Position numbers and translations under genes: made by a program
Assembly (NCBI GenBank): GCA_963691655.1
Contig: OY829326.1
Coordinates: 72,223,235 to 72,287,234 of the forward strand
Direction: 5' to 3'
DNA: 64,000 bases
DNA from: Toxonevra muliebris
Lineage: Eukaryota; Arthropoda; Insecta; Diptera; Pallopteridae
Part shown: piece by piece, positions 10,789-20,930 of the stretch
Numbering within the stretch: the first letter of the stretch is position 1
How the letters are laid out: each line of letters opens with the position of its first letter
Notes under the pieces: generated by a model
Told to the model about the DNA's origin: nothing
What the model saw: the letters and a program-made list of their open reading frames with translations, nothing else
Database searches by the model: none

Positions 10789-11130
10789 AATCTTTATATA
10801 TATAATCGTAGAGTTTTGTGTGTATGTCATCGTGTAACTTCTGAACGACTGGACCGGTTGAAATCATATTTCCAAAATATATTTTCTTAGGGGGGGAGGA
10901 TGGTTCATAGCTATTCATAATGGCTTTTAGTACAGTGGGCGTGGCACCTCCCTTACAATCCTAATAGTTTTTTGAGTATATCTCAAGAACTATTTATAGC
11001 ACGCTACAGGAATTTGGTACAATAACAAGAATTGACAATGCCACGGTACAACAAAAATATGGGTGGGATTGACAAAGGGGCTGTGGCACCTTCCATATAA
11101 CCTGAATTTCCATTATACGGTATTAAAATT
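10789..11130 (+). mobile_element. Helitron-related 5' segment
   Basis: The stretch opens with TC then TTTATATATATAATCG and continues with CATCGTGTAACTTCTGAACG, followed by GGGCGTGGCACCTCCCTTAC and a second related unit near 11085-11110. The same themes (CACCTTCCATATAACCTGAA and similar) recur inside the Helitron at 41617-43382 (for example 42765-42785). From family knowledge, non-autonomous fly Helitrons often carry such internal units. I do not see a 3' hairpin for this copy. Confidence 0.55.
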
Positions 11131-11179
11131 TAGATTCTTTCAGTTTGTTGAATTAGTGGGACCATGCTACTTTTTCATT

Positions 11180-11640
11180 TTCTTCTACTATTTCTACTAC
11201 TAATTCTACTACTATTTCTACTACTATTTTCTATTAAATCTAGCCTTCTTTTTTTCTATAATTTTTTCTTAGTTTCTACTACTTTTTCAAACAATATTTT
11301 CTACTACTATTTTACTACTTTTTTTCTTCCACTTTTTTAAAACATTTTTTCTACTTTTTTTTTATTTTTTACCACTACTTTCTACTAGTTTTTACTACTT
11401 TTTTACAATTTTTTCTACCACTATTTTTTATTATTATTTCTACCACTCTTTCTACTCCATTTTTACTATTTTTGTACTACTACGTTTAATTATTTTTCTA
11501 CTACTTTTCTATTTCTATTTTCTATTCTTTTTCCTACTATCTTTTCTACTACTATTTTCTTCTACTTTTTTACTGCTATTTTCTACTACTTTTTCCATTC
11601 CTTTTTGTACTATTATTTCTACTACTTTATGAAATATCTT
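11180..11640 (+). repeat. Degenerate TTTCTACTACTA minisatellite
   Basis: About 460 bases consist of variants of TTTCTACTAC and CTACTATTTTT with changing spacing. It reads as an expanded pyrimidine-rich simple repeat that has since decayed. It lies between the two Helitron-related segments and may have grown inside that element. Confidence 0.85.
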
Positions 11641-11946
11641 AAGACCCTGCTTCGCTATCTTAAAATCGGTTAGGTGGCGCTGTTTCAAATGCTATATTTA
11701 TAATAAATATCAAATTGGTTCAAATTTTTAAATAATTTTTGGGTTAGATATAATTTCAAGAATGGTCTTTGATATGAATATAGAGCCTCCTGAAATATGG
11801 TTTCTATAATTCAACAGAATCATAATAAAATTGTTCAACAAAAAAATACACTTAAAACTTATTCCTTTTTACTAAAAATTCTGTAATTTCTTTCTAACTG
11901 TTGAACTGATGACCCCGTTAGCATCAACTGAGTTAACAGTCAGTTT

Positions 11947-12180
11947 ATGCTAGCTGTTACTACTTTTGAAGGAATATTTGCAGCAAATACATTAGGTCGA
12001 TTATACACTGTTCATCCAAAACAACGTGAGTGCTTTTATTTAAGAACAGTTAATGGTCAATTATGCACCACAAATCAAGACGCTTGCCGAGAACTGCAAT
12101 TGCTTGAGGATGACAACCATTGGGATAAAACACAGGCTGATGCGGCACTTAGTTCTTCTCTACATCTTTTTCATTTATAA
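11947..12180 (+). pseudogene. Helitron Rep/helicase (RepHel) fragment
   Basis: The translation contains GRLYTVHPKQRECFYLR, then TVNGQLCTTNQDACRELQLL and EDDNHWDKT. This matches the conserved linker of the Helitron RepHel protein between the Rep nuclease and the helicase (GR-Y-VHP...GE-YYLR...TVNG...F-EAC--LGLL-DD--W). RepHel nicks and unwinds DNA for rolling-circle transposition. Only about 75 residues remain of a protein usually well over 1000 residues, and neither the Rep HUH motif nor the Walker motif is present. The frame closes at 12178-12180. Confidence 0.8.
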
Positions 12181-12389
12181 TGATTCTCTGTTATCAATCT
12201 ACAGTCCTGCAAGTTAAATTCTTTTAAAAATGTCAAATTTCATGCCTCATTTTTAAATCCAGGACTTTTTTTCTTAATTCAATGCACGGACTTTAAACTT
12301 GAATTGTCATCGACAATGCTCGATTTTAAACATCAAGAACTTCATTCTTCTTCAAGATCCACTAAGAATGTATTAGCGAACTTTGAGAA

Positions 12390-12881
12390 TTGGCGTGCTG
12401 CAGAAGCCTCAAAAGAGCATTCAAAGATTATTTTAATTGCATCCATGCCCCGCTAATTACAACTGCTGTAGACAAATCATTCCTGGAAATCATGCAACCC
12501 CCAGAAATACATCTAATGCTTGGTTTAGTTAATACAGTTTTTACACATACTTATGTTTTGAGACTTAATCTCAGGCCTGGGCATAAGCTTGTTACGCTCG
12601 ACGTGAAATCATACACGGTGGTCCTATCTTCAAGGAAAATTCATGTAAAAAACTGCTAGAAAATACATATGGACATTCTATGTAGCAAGGAAAGTTTAGA
12701 CTTGATGAAATTCATGAAAGTTGTATCTGCATTTTACGGAAATGGATCTTTCAGCGAACAGGCAATGGAGTCCGTATATTTTAATTTCAAGACTACCTGG
12801 AAAATGAGCAAAGTTGCTGCAAATCATTGTCCCAAAAAGATTTTGCGTGTTGTATGTAGTTATAACAGCCTACATGTTTGA
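12390..12881 (+). pseudogene. Relic of an uncharacterised TE-associated protein
   Basis: Three readings follow in order. KDYFNCIHAPLITT, then FLEIMQPPEIHLMLGLVN; then, one frame over, GGPIFKENSCKKLLENTYGH (around 12618-12677); then GSFSEQAMESVYFNFKTTW followed by ILRVVCSYNSLHV to the stop at 12879-12881. The block order PPE-HL-LG-VN, GG-F-GN-C-KLL, SEQA-E--H--F--TW and LR-V--YN--H recalls a family of uncharacterised, often repetitive arthropod proteins that I know only from such genomic copies. I cannot assign a function. At least two frameshifts are needed to join the pieces, so it is dead. It lies in the same inverted-repeat unit as the Helitron fragment. Confidence 0.5.
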
Positions 12882-13010
12882 ACATATTATATATGTATAT
12901 ATTGATCTAAAATAAATATAATTATTTCCTTAATTTTCAGTTGCGGTGGTATGTTTTCTTACGGATTGTAAAATGGGGTACATGTAGTGTTGCCGCATGC
13001 TGAGATTTTT

Positions 13011-13170
13011 ACGTCTTCTTGAAAATCTCTACACATTTCCAATACAGAAATTTTCAAAGTCACTTTTATCAAAAGCCCTCCGCGGATTTTTTTAGTTTTT
13101 AGATTTTTATGAACAGGGAATACTCCTGATTCAAAATCAGGTAGAAATATTCAAATGCAAGAACCTTTGG
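13011..13170 (-). repeat. Right arm of a long inverted repeat
   Basis: Reverse complement partner of 10622-10762. The outer limit is near CAAGAACCTTTGG (13158-13170) and the inner limit near ACGTCTTCTTGAAAATC (13011-13027). Outside it the sequences of the two sides differ. Confidence 0.75.
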
Positions 13171-13332
13171 ATTAAATACAGTTCAGGCGCACCGTGTCAA
13201 ACTATTAAAATTATTAAAAATGTGAAACTTGGGATATTTAAATTATCTGTTGTTGGGAAAAATTACTTTAATTAAAAAAAGGCTGAAATTCTTTAAAAAA
13301 TGCATGTATTTTGAACTTTCATCAGTTGTAAC

Positions 13333-14366
13333 TAGGGTAGCCAGATTTTTGAACAGCGAAATCAGTACATTATACATTGGAAAGCAGAGAAAATGAGTAC
13401 AAATCAGTACATACAGTACTGTTTATTACCTAGTAATTTCAATGTAATATAGTGATATAAAAGTCCTTAAACGTTTTCTCCGATTTTGTGTGTTCATTTT
13501 GCATTTGTTTTCAGTAGGCAATGTTGATTTCGTATCAGTTGCCATATTTAGAGGATTGTGAGAGCTGAGGACAGTAATCACTATCCTTTCACTAATTTAA
13601 AAACTTACGTCCATGGTGAAATAAATAGAAGTGACGCCCTCTTTTCTGTTCCCTGACGTCTGTCAAATTTGAAAATTGCTTTCTTAATTCTCCTAAATTA
13701 TTTGACATTTCAAAAGTAAATATAAAAAAATATTAACCCAGAACTTACAGTTTTTTTATTATATTACTAAATTAAGAACTCTGACACTCAAAAACTTAAT
13801 ATAAAATATTTTAAAATCTGCAAGACTGTATGCACAATATGTAAGAGAAAACTTTTGAAGAATATAATTGTAAGTGTTGTATTTTGCTTATTTAAATACT
13901 TTATAGAACCACACTCTACAAAATATTTTGAGAGCTTGTCTTGCAGACAAGAGAGAAAAACTCATAAACAAAATTGTTTGACAAAATTTATTGAGCGAAT
14001 GTATCACATAATTGGCAAATCTCAGAAGACCTCAGAGTATTTCAGAATACTTTTTGCTATCTGGCTACTGTATATTGTGCGTTAACCGACTTTTCTTCAA
14101 GCAAATATTGCTTTTCTCCTCTCGATAGTAGTAACGCATATGTATATTATTTCTGAATAAACAGAAAAAGAAAGAGACAGGGCGAGACTGTCTGCCAAAA
14201 CGATTTTAAGACCATTAAGGTTAAGCACAAAAATTATTAAGATATTAATTTGAAAAAAATCAATACAAAATACAAAAATCAGTACATTTTCGTACTGATT
14301 TGGAGATTTCAAAAAATCAGTATTTACAGACAAGTCCTGATCAAATCAGTACGTCTGGCTACCCTA
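13333..14366. mobile_element. Non-autonomous hAT-like element with 8-bp target duplication
   Basis: The ends TAGGGTAGCCAGA (13333-13345) and the reverse complement of 14354-14366 match at all 13 bases. Flanking 8-mers GTTGTAAC (13325-13332) and GTTGTAAT (14367-14374) differ at one base, as expected of an old 8-bp duplication. The subterminal regions carry several copies of AATCAGTAC in both orientations, which may have been transposase binding sites. No transposase is encoded; short open frames at 13855-14085 and 14097-14333 have no motifs. Confidence 0.85.
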
Positions 14367-14374
14367 GTTGTAAT

Positions 14375-16200
14375 TCAGTTTCCAAATGCGAAGTAAATTA
14401 ATAAGTTTTTCGTGTTCAGCGTACCCAAATTTTCCTAAAAAAATTCAAGAGACAGATTCTATCTTTTTGCTGTAAATCAGTGTAATAATAATAAATTAAT
14501 AATATTTATTCCTTCGATTAGAACAAGTTATATTGGTAGAGACCAATATTAATCATTATCATAAATCGTCAGTGTTTGCAGTTTCATGACGTCCGATTTT
14601 TTACCCAGTTGATGTCTCGGTTTGAAGAGCATGCATAAATGGTGACAGTTAGGTGAAATTGGCTCTTTTTCACTTTTTTTACAATATTAGTTTCAGTCTA
14701 GTGTAAAGAAGAGTTTTGATCAATAGGTTTTTGAATAAGATTATCAGGCTTGGTTTGGCATCGAATATATTAGATACTGTCTTGAGAGTAATAATTAAAA
14801 AAAAAATGAACTAATCCTACCATGATTCTAAACGCCTATGATTCGCTTGCCTGTTATTAAACCAATTATATCTATCTATTGCTAGTGCTTTTTAATTCTT
14901 ATGCTTAACACGAATTTCTCTTATATCACAACTGTTTGTTGTATAACAAATAAATTAATTAATTTTCGTACTACCAAGCAGCTTTAAGTTTTTCATAATA
15001 AATTTGTAATTTTATAGACGAAAACCTAATTTATGTCTCCAAAAATGTATTTAACATTTAATCGCTTCATCTTTTAACAATTTCGGAATTGTTTCGCCAT
15101 ATCACTGTCAACGCTTCAAATTGCTTATAATTAATAAAAAAAAAATCGGTTATTCTATCAAAAAAAGATTTGATTCTCGATAGCCACATATAATATTCTG
15201 ATTTACGTGATTCATTAATACTAATCACAAATTCTCCCTACCTCTTCTACGCCTCATGTTCACTCACTCATGCTCATGTCCATGCATTCGCAGCAGCAAT
15301 TCACAATCATTTGTGTGGGGGCTCTAATTTATTCTAAACACATTTTGATCACAGTTACTCAATTAATTCAATTGCTATTTTTGTCTAGTTGAAATCGTGT
15401 TGTTTGCCCACATACTCAAGAGTCACAAAGCTGCTGCATACGAGTACGTGTCTTGCCACTTGCCGCAAGCACCTATCTACTTGAATACTCACACATACTT
15501 ACATACATATTTGTGTATACATATTGTTAGTTTTGCTAATTTGTTTAAATCAATTTTTTTGGCCTGTTGTTTTTCATATTCGGTTTTAGTTTTTTTTTTT
15601 CAATTTTTTTCATTATTTTGTCTCTTGTTTGAGCGCATGCGCCCCTGTTTCTTCATGCACCTACATAAATATGTATGTAGTAAGTGAAACACCTGCTATA
15701 ATGGATTAAATCGCATGCAATATTTTATTTTTTTTTGCAAATTGACAGGCACAAAGAAGTAGACCGTTAGCGCATAAAAAAATCCGCCTAGCAGTGATTG
15801 AATTTAGTTTGGAGCGCGATTTTTAAAAATTGTTTTTTTGTTTGTTTTTTCTTTGATGTGTAGGTGATTTGTTTTGATTTTATTGTTGTTTTTGTGCAAT
15901 CTGATGCCCACGCGTTTTGACAGGAACTTGCTGCCATGCTGATATTATACTATTTGCTGTGCCCGTACAGACATTGAGGCAACATGCTGAGTATCCACTT
16001 CATATTTTGTTTGTCTTGTAATTTAATTTATTGCATTTTTAGTTTATTTTAAATTACTGAATTAAAAAAAAAACTAATGTCATTTTGACATATTAATTAT
16101 AAGAACATATGTATTTTTTTGCTTAGTTTACGAAAAGTGTCAAGTTACTACTTTTACTACATTACGATGTTATATATATAATTACCGTAACCATAATTCG
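14375..16200. other. Unique island
   Basis: No gene or clear element is seen. 15240-15700 is of regulatory texture (ACTCACTCATGCTCATG, TACATACATATTTG repeats and TG/CA words), and poly-T tracts are frequent. The open frame 15397-15687 has no recognisable domain. Confidence 0.35.
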
Positions 16201-16202
16201 TC

Positions 16203-16300
16203 AAACGAAATATAGGACACTTTAAAATTTTCGGCAAAATTGTGATTTTTTGGGCGTTAAGGTTCGAAGGTGGAAATATAAGAAATATAATATTTGGACC
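16203..16300 (+). repeat. Inverted copy of the repeat at 17810-17990
   Basis: The stretch GGTTCGAAGGTGGAAATA followed by ATTTGGACCAAATAATGTTG resembles the reverse complement of two copies at 17935-17980 and 17810-17850 (CCTTCAAAT...GGTCCAAATATG). The pair flanks the hAT-like segment 16476-17762. Confidence 0.45.
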
Positions 16301-16475
16301 AAATAATGTTGAAATAAGTGAAATGCTAAGTTGTAATTTTCTGTAATAGAATCACTCGATAAAAAATATTTTCATATTGTTCCATAAAATACAAATCAAC
16401 CGTCATAGTTTTGCGCAACGGAAATCGTAGAATCCCCGCTTTGACCAAGCGGCCTAATTCAATACATATGTATTA

Positions 16476-17762
16476 AAGGGTCGTAGCCAGGATTTTTTTT
16501 CGGAGGGGTTTCATTCGAAGATAATATGATGACCCTAACAACTAACAGATTATGGTTAATGACGAACGACGACTTAGATGTGATAATATCCTTTATGAAA
16601 TATGGTGGTTTTAAAAAAAATATGGGAGGAAATGAGACCACTAATTTCCATATTGTGGAACTTTTTTTTCCTATGTAAATTATTGCGATTCATTTTCAGA
16701 CTAAGGACAAAAGTGGATAAATGTATTAAAGCGTTAGGAAAAATTTTTGTTTTTGAAATTTTTTTATCTTAATTAAAAAAAATGGCTAAAAATGACAAAA
16801 AATTTTCTGAACAATTAATTTGAATTTTTTCAAATAAATACTATTATTCAATATGGGTTCCAATGCATTTTTTACCGTGAAGGACATAATTTCGATAACA
16901 CATTGACTTGCCATTACTGATGATGCACCCGACCTTAAAAAAATTACCAAAAATACTAAAAATAGTCAGCGGCTCATTTTTTTCAAATGATTTTCAGTGG
17001 GAATTCGGGCCATGATAAGGAATCCGGATGAGGTTGGCTTATATTCCCGAAATTCGTGCAGTCACTGCGTTAAAAGGGGTCTTCCGAGTCGGGATGCTCT
17101 GAGCAATAAAGGGTTAAAGAATTAATTACATTTTAAGATTGTTTCCTAAAACTTTGGAGCTGATTCACTACTAGTGCCCTACATGAGCTTTGCGAATAAA
17201 ATGGTTCCTAGTGTTTGGGAATGAATTTTTTATACTGAACACGAATCTGAGGTCAAAAATTTCCCATCACCCCACGTTATAGAAAAAATGGGATTGAAAA
17301 CCCTAAAATATAATTTTTGTTCATCTTTAAAAATTGGAGAGCTGAACACTGTCGTGCTACAAACTTCGAAATCAAGAAATTGTAGGCTGAATCATGCCCT
17401 TCCAAATGAGCCCTAAACCCGAAACTTTAAACCAAACACTGTTACTGACCTAGAAAAACTATAAATGCTCAGGATTGCTCAGCATCACCTTCTCTTTTTG
17501 TATCCAAAGTCAAACCTCTTGTTCAAGAAAACAAATCGGAACTAGTCTCATAGTGTAACTTAGATTTCAAGTTTATTTTTTTATATATGACTTTTTAGAA
17601 AGAAACCGATGGAAGTAAAAAATATTTCAAAACTGTTCAATAGATTTTATTTTGATTTTTTTTCATCCACTGGCAATTAATATTAAAAAATAGATGAAAG
17701 TTTCCACATTTCGGGGGGGAGGGGGTCAGAACCCCCAAAACCTCCCCCCTAAATACGGCCTT
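16476..17762. mobile_element. Possible DNA transposon with weak GGCCGTA-type ends
   Basis: The left end AAGGGTCGTAGCCAGGAT and the reverse complement of the right end (AAGGCCGTATTTAGGGGG) align at most positions with one gap, and both continue into G-runs. TATGTAT occurs just outside both ends but is low in complexity, so it is weak evidence of a target duplication. The interior contains the TTAA-type segment 16695-17113. Confidence 0.35.
16695..17113 (+). mobile_element. piggyBac-type (TTAA) non-autonomous segment, copy A
   Basis: The segment starts with TCAGACTAAGGACAAAAGTG and ends CTCTGAGCAATAAAGGG, followed directly by TTAA (17114-17117). A diverged inverted copy lies at 45834-46055, where TTAA (45830-45833) is followed by CCCATTATTGCTCAGAGC. 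The complete small relative at 23774-24157 has TTAA on both sides. CCC...GGG ends next to TTAA are the mark of piggyBac-type elements. The left end of this copy is not visible. Confidence 0.55.
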
Positions 17763-17809
17763 GATTATGTATATGTTCGGTATTTATACATATATTTATG
17801 TTCCACTTA

Positions 17810-17990
17810 TTTCGGTTCAAGTAAGCTGTTTCCATCTTCAAATCTTCCGAAAGTTGGTCAAAATTTTTGTCTAAAATTACACATAACTCAAAAACTAATC
17901 CAAAATGTAAAAATTACCAATTATATTTTCAATTTATTCTGGTCCAAATATGTTATTCCCACCTTCAAATTTTGGGAAGATCCTGGAAGA
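17810..17990 (-). repeat. Two diverged copies of a roughly 45-bp unit
   Basis: Two direct copies about 130 bases apart share the form GGTYCAARTA...TTCCMACCTTCAAAT. They match, in reverse, the unit at 16203-16300. Confidence 0.4.
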
Positions 17991-18242
17991 ATCGAAATTT
18001 CCTCAAATTCTCAACCAAAGTTTTTGGACCTTAAAAATTTTTTTTCAGTTTTTTGTTTTAGCTTAAGCCTAAAAATCTCACACCAGGCCGCTGGATGGCC
18101 TTATTCTTCACTAATTCTCAAATCTTTTGATTTATCTAAGAGATTTAGGGTAGATTAATATCGGTATAAAAACTACAAATCCGGTAGCAAAAGCTTATAT
18201 AAAGTCGTTGAGTGAGCTTTTTAATGAACACTGTCCGACACT

Positions 18243-19237
18243 GTGCGGAATGCTGAAGCTACCCTGCAGTCTGTTGTACGGACGATAGAACTTTTCTTCG
18301 ATTTCCCGCTTTTAACGCGTCAGCCCATATCTCACATCCATACAGTAAGACTGAATGTTTTGTCGACATCCTTTTGCCGTGCACTGACCCCTCCCACGTT
18401 AGCCATTACAGAGCCAAGGTGTTGCCTGGGCTGCTTTGGTCGCTGCGTGCTTTATCTGCGCCCAATACGACAGTTCATTGTCAAGCCTTATTCCTAAATA
18501 ATTTACCACTTTCTGCCTACTTATAATGTTGTGACATGTTCGCATCTCAACTTCCAGTGGGATATGCTTCTTCGTGAGGAGAAGTAACTCCCTCTTTTTG
18601 GTAGCTAGCTTTAGACAATGTAAGTTGAGCCACGCTAGTGCCCTCAGAATGACCCGGTTGAGCTTCTTCAGTATCGCGTGCAGTGATTGCAGCTACGATG
18701 TTGTCTGCTTATCCGACCAGATATGCGTCGTCCGGCATCTCTATATGCAGTATCTCAACGTAACTCACGTTCCAGAGGTCAGATCCAAGGATACCTGCGC
18801 TGCGCCCGACTTGATCTGTTTTATTCGGGTTCCGACTGCGGTATCATAAATGAGATCGCGATCGCGCAGGTCGCTCCGCGTGATTTTTTCAGATATGTTG
18901 GCTCTCGGAAGCGATTTTCCAGAGCGTCGATCATATCCGTCCATCTGGTGCTGTTGAAAGCGTTCCTTACGTCCATATTTTCCAGTAGTACCACTCGTTT
19001 GGTGTAGTGGCTTCCACGTTGCGCTGCTTCTACGCTCGCCACGACTTCTATTATGGTTCCAACTATGCATCTGCCGGGTCTGAAACCGTGTTGCATTTTC
19101 TATAGGCCTCCGGCGTTGTCGATTTCGGCTACTAAGCGGGGATTCATGAGTTTCTCCAATAGTTTTCCTACGGTATCCAGCATGCATAGTAGTCGGGATG
19201 CTGATGGAGATTTCCTATTGCCTTTCCCCTTTGCTGA
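18243..19237 (-). pseudogene. R1-clade LINE reverse transcriptase relic
   Basis: Read from about 19190 down, the minus strand gives MQHGFRPGRCIVGTIIEVV (RT block 1), then VVLLENMDVRNAFNSTRW, holding the first catalytic Asp in D-RNAFNS, a form typical of R1-clade elements. It goes on IDALENRFR, DRDLIYDT, KSGAAQ (normally TSGAAQGSILGP), and then AYLVG-stop-ADN, where the YADD box has decayed to *ADN. ITARDTEEAQ follows, and further down come pieces of the form VNYLGIRLDNEL and YGCEIWADAL. At least three frameshifts separate these parts. R1-clade RTs copy their RNA at nicked target DNA; dispersed copies like this are not in rDNA. The upstream part is replaced by the element inserted at 19240. 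Confidence 0.85.
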
Positions 19238-19239
19238 TA

Positions 19240-20517
19240 AGGAGTGAGATTGAAAAAATCTTAACACACATTTTACCTAATACTTTTTTTTGGGTGTAAA
19301 ATTTAAAAATTTCTTTGATCTAGTTATCTTTGAAAAATATGTCAGTTGTTATTTTTAATGACAAACATGTTGATTTATTGTGAGTTTGATCAAAATGAGT
19401 GAAGAAAAAGAAGTACGTCTTAAAATCATTAAAAATTTTCAAAAAAATCGTATTTGGTCCTACAAAAAATTGACCAAAGAATTGAAGGTCTGCCGTCAAA
19501 CTGTTTCCTAAATTATTAAACAGTTTCAGGAGAATTTGACCATCGATAGGAAACCTGGTTCGGGAAGAAAACAAGGACCAGATGATATTGGGAAAGCCAA
19601 GAAAATGGAAAGCATATTGAAAAGATCTCCAAACACATCTGGTAGAAAAGCTGCCCGATTAGCTCAGTGCTCTGACTATTTGGTGCGAAAAGTTAAAGCC
19701 AACGCAGGTTTGAAAATATACAAAGTTCAAAAAGTTCCAAAATTTAGACACCAAAAGTAGGGCTCGGAAATTAAAATCGAATTTCATACAAAAATATTAA
19801 TGTTGTATAATGTACGACGAAACGTATGTATTGGCAGATTTTACGCAGCTTCCGGGTCAAAATTTGTATGTTGCTGATGCTCGAGGAAATGTCGAAGAAC
19901 AATTTAGAATCCAAAAGCAGACAAAACTTCCTAAAAAATGCCTGGTATGGCAAGCTATATGCAGTTGCGGCAAAAGAAGCAAGTCATTTGTTACAGTGGG
20001 CTCTATAAATACCAAAATGTGCATCAAAGCATGTTTGAAAAAATAATTCTTCCTTTCATAAGAGAGCACAATGTGTCTACATATTTTTGGCCCGATGTGG
20101 CATCATGTCACTACGGCAAGAAAGCTCTGGAGTGGTATCAAAGTAATAACATAGTTTTCGTACCAAAAGAGGCCAATCCTCCAAATTGTCCGGAGCTAAG
20201 GCCAGTGGATATTGGGCTCTTGTGAAAAGAAACTTAAAGAGCACAAAAAAGGTGTCCCAAAATATCGAAGATTTTAAAAAGAGATGTGTAAACTGTTCCA
20301 AAAGAGTGTCTGAAACAACTATCAAATCTCTAATGGAAAGATTACCAAAAAAGGTCCACGAGTTCATAAATAGTGGTTAGAACTATAAAAGTTATATTTT
20401 TCGGTAATTTGTACAATATTATCAATTAAATAAAAAAAAATCAAAACTCTAAGAGCAACCGTTTAAAAATTATTGAATTTTATACATATATGTTAAGATT
20501 TTTTCGATCTCGCTCCT
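19240..20517 (+). mobile_element. Complete Tc1/mariner-superfamily element with D37D/E-type transposase
   Basis: Terminal inverted repeats of 27 bp (19240-19266 and 20491-20517) match at 25 positions and start AGGAGTGAGATTGAAAAAAT. TA dinucleotides flank both sides (19238-19239 and 20518-20519). The 1278-bp length and single transposase gene fit an autonomous Tc1/mariner element. It is inserted next to an R1 LINE relic. The transposase is described separately. Confidence 0.9.
19395..20383 (+). pseudogene. Transposase of the 19240-20517 element, frameshifted
   Basis: The ATG at 19395-19397 opens MSEEKEVRLKIIKNF, an N-terminal helix-turn-helix part, then KELKVCRQTVS, a stop near 19508, and DRKPGSGRKQGPDD, the usual linker. 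A second DNA-binding part ends at a stop at 19758-19760. In another frame (19810-20046) MYDETYVLADFTQLPG holds the first Asp. In a third, YFWPDVASCHYGKKALEWY holds the second Asp, and NPPNCPELRPVD (to 20225) the third acidic residue, 37 residues later. The spot PVDIG/YWALVK is where a small deletion shifts the frame, so the ancestral residue may have been Glu. The spacing fits the D37E-type group known in mosquitoes rather than mariner D34D or Tc1 D34E. The last part, YWALVKRNLKSTKKVS, runs to 20380. About four lesions make it inactive. Confidence 0.85.
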
Positions 20518-20714
20518 TATTTTTTCCAAGTCCTATTGAATTGTATTGGCCATATCTTGAAAGTGGTTGGGAATTTTTTCATACTACAATCGACAAAGTT
20601 GTTTAGATTGACTAGGGCATCAAGTACTCATATAAAAAATCGAATAATAACCAGACCACTCTGTGATTTTTGAATAAACAACAATTTCAACTCTTCTTAT
20701 TTCTAATAATATTT

Positions 20715-20930
20715 AACAGGCTTAATGAATAAATGTAGTCAAAACAAATCAGACGGCCGTTTTGGAATCTGCCACGATCCCTCATCACTGATCTTAGTGA
20801 TAGTGCTTGGTCTTTCAACATCCTATATAAGCTACTAATATTTGAGATCGTAACCTAGAATTACAGATTTAATTTCAAATATCTTCACTGAATATACCCT
20901 GTTGTTGTTTTGACTACAATTAAAGAATTA
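20715..20930. repeat. Small foldback repeat with GTAGTCAAAACAA arms
   Basis: The left arm (AACAGGCTTAATGAATAAAT then GTAGTCAAAACAA, 20715-20748) faces an inverse arm (TTGTTGTTTTGACTAC, 20901-20916). The left arm and the following CGGCCGTTTTGGAAT recur at 62803-62867, where the mariner of 62023-62800 abuts it. It is a short repeat of unknown family. Confidence 0.55.

Noticed and set aside
17694..18158. 154-codon plus-strand open frame
   Set aside because: It crosses the G/C-run end of a putative transposon and the GGTCCAAATATG repeats; no family likeness.
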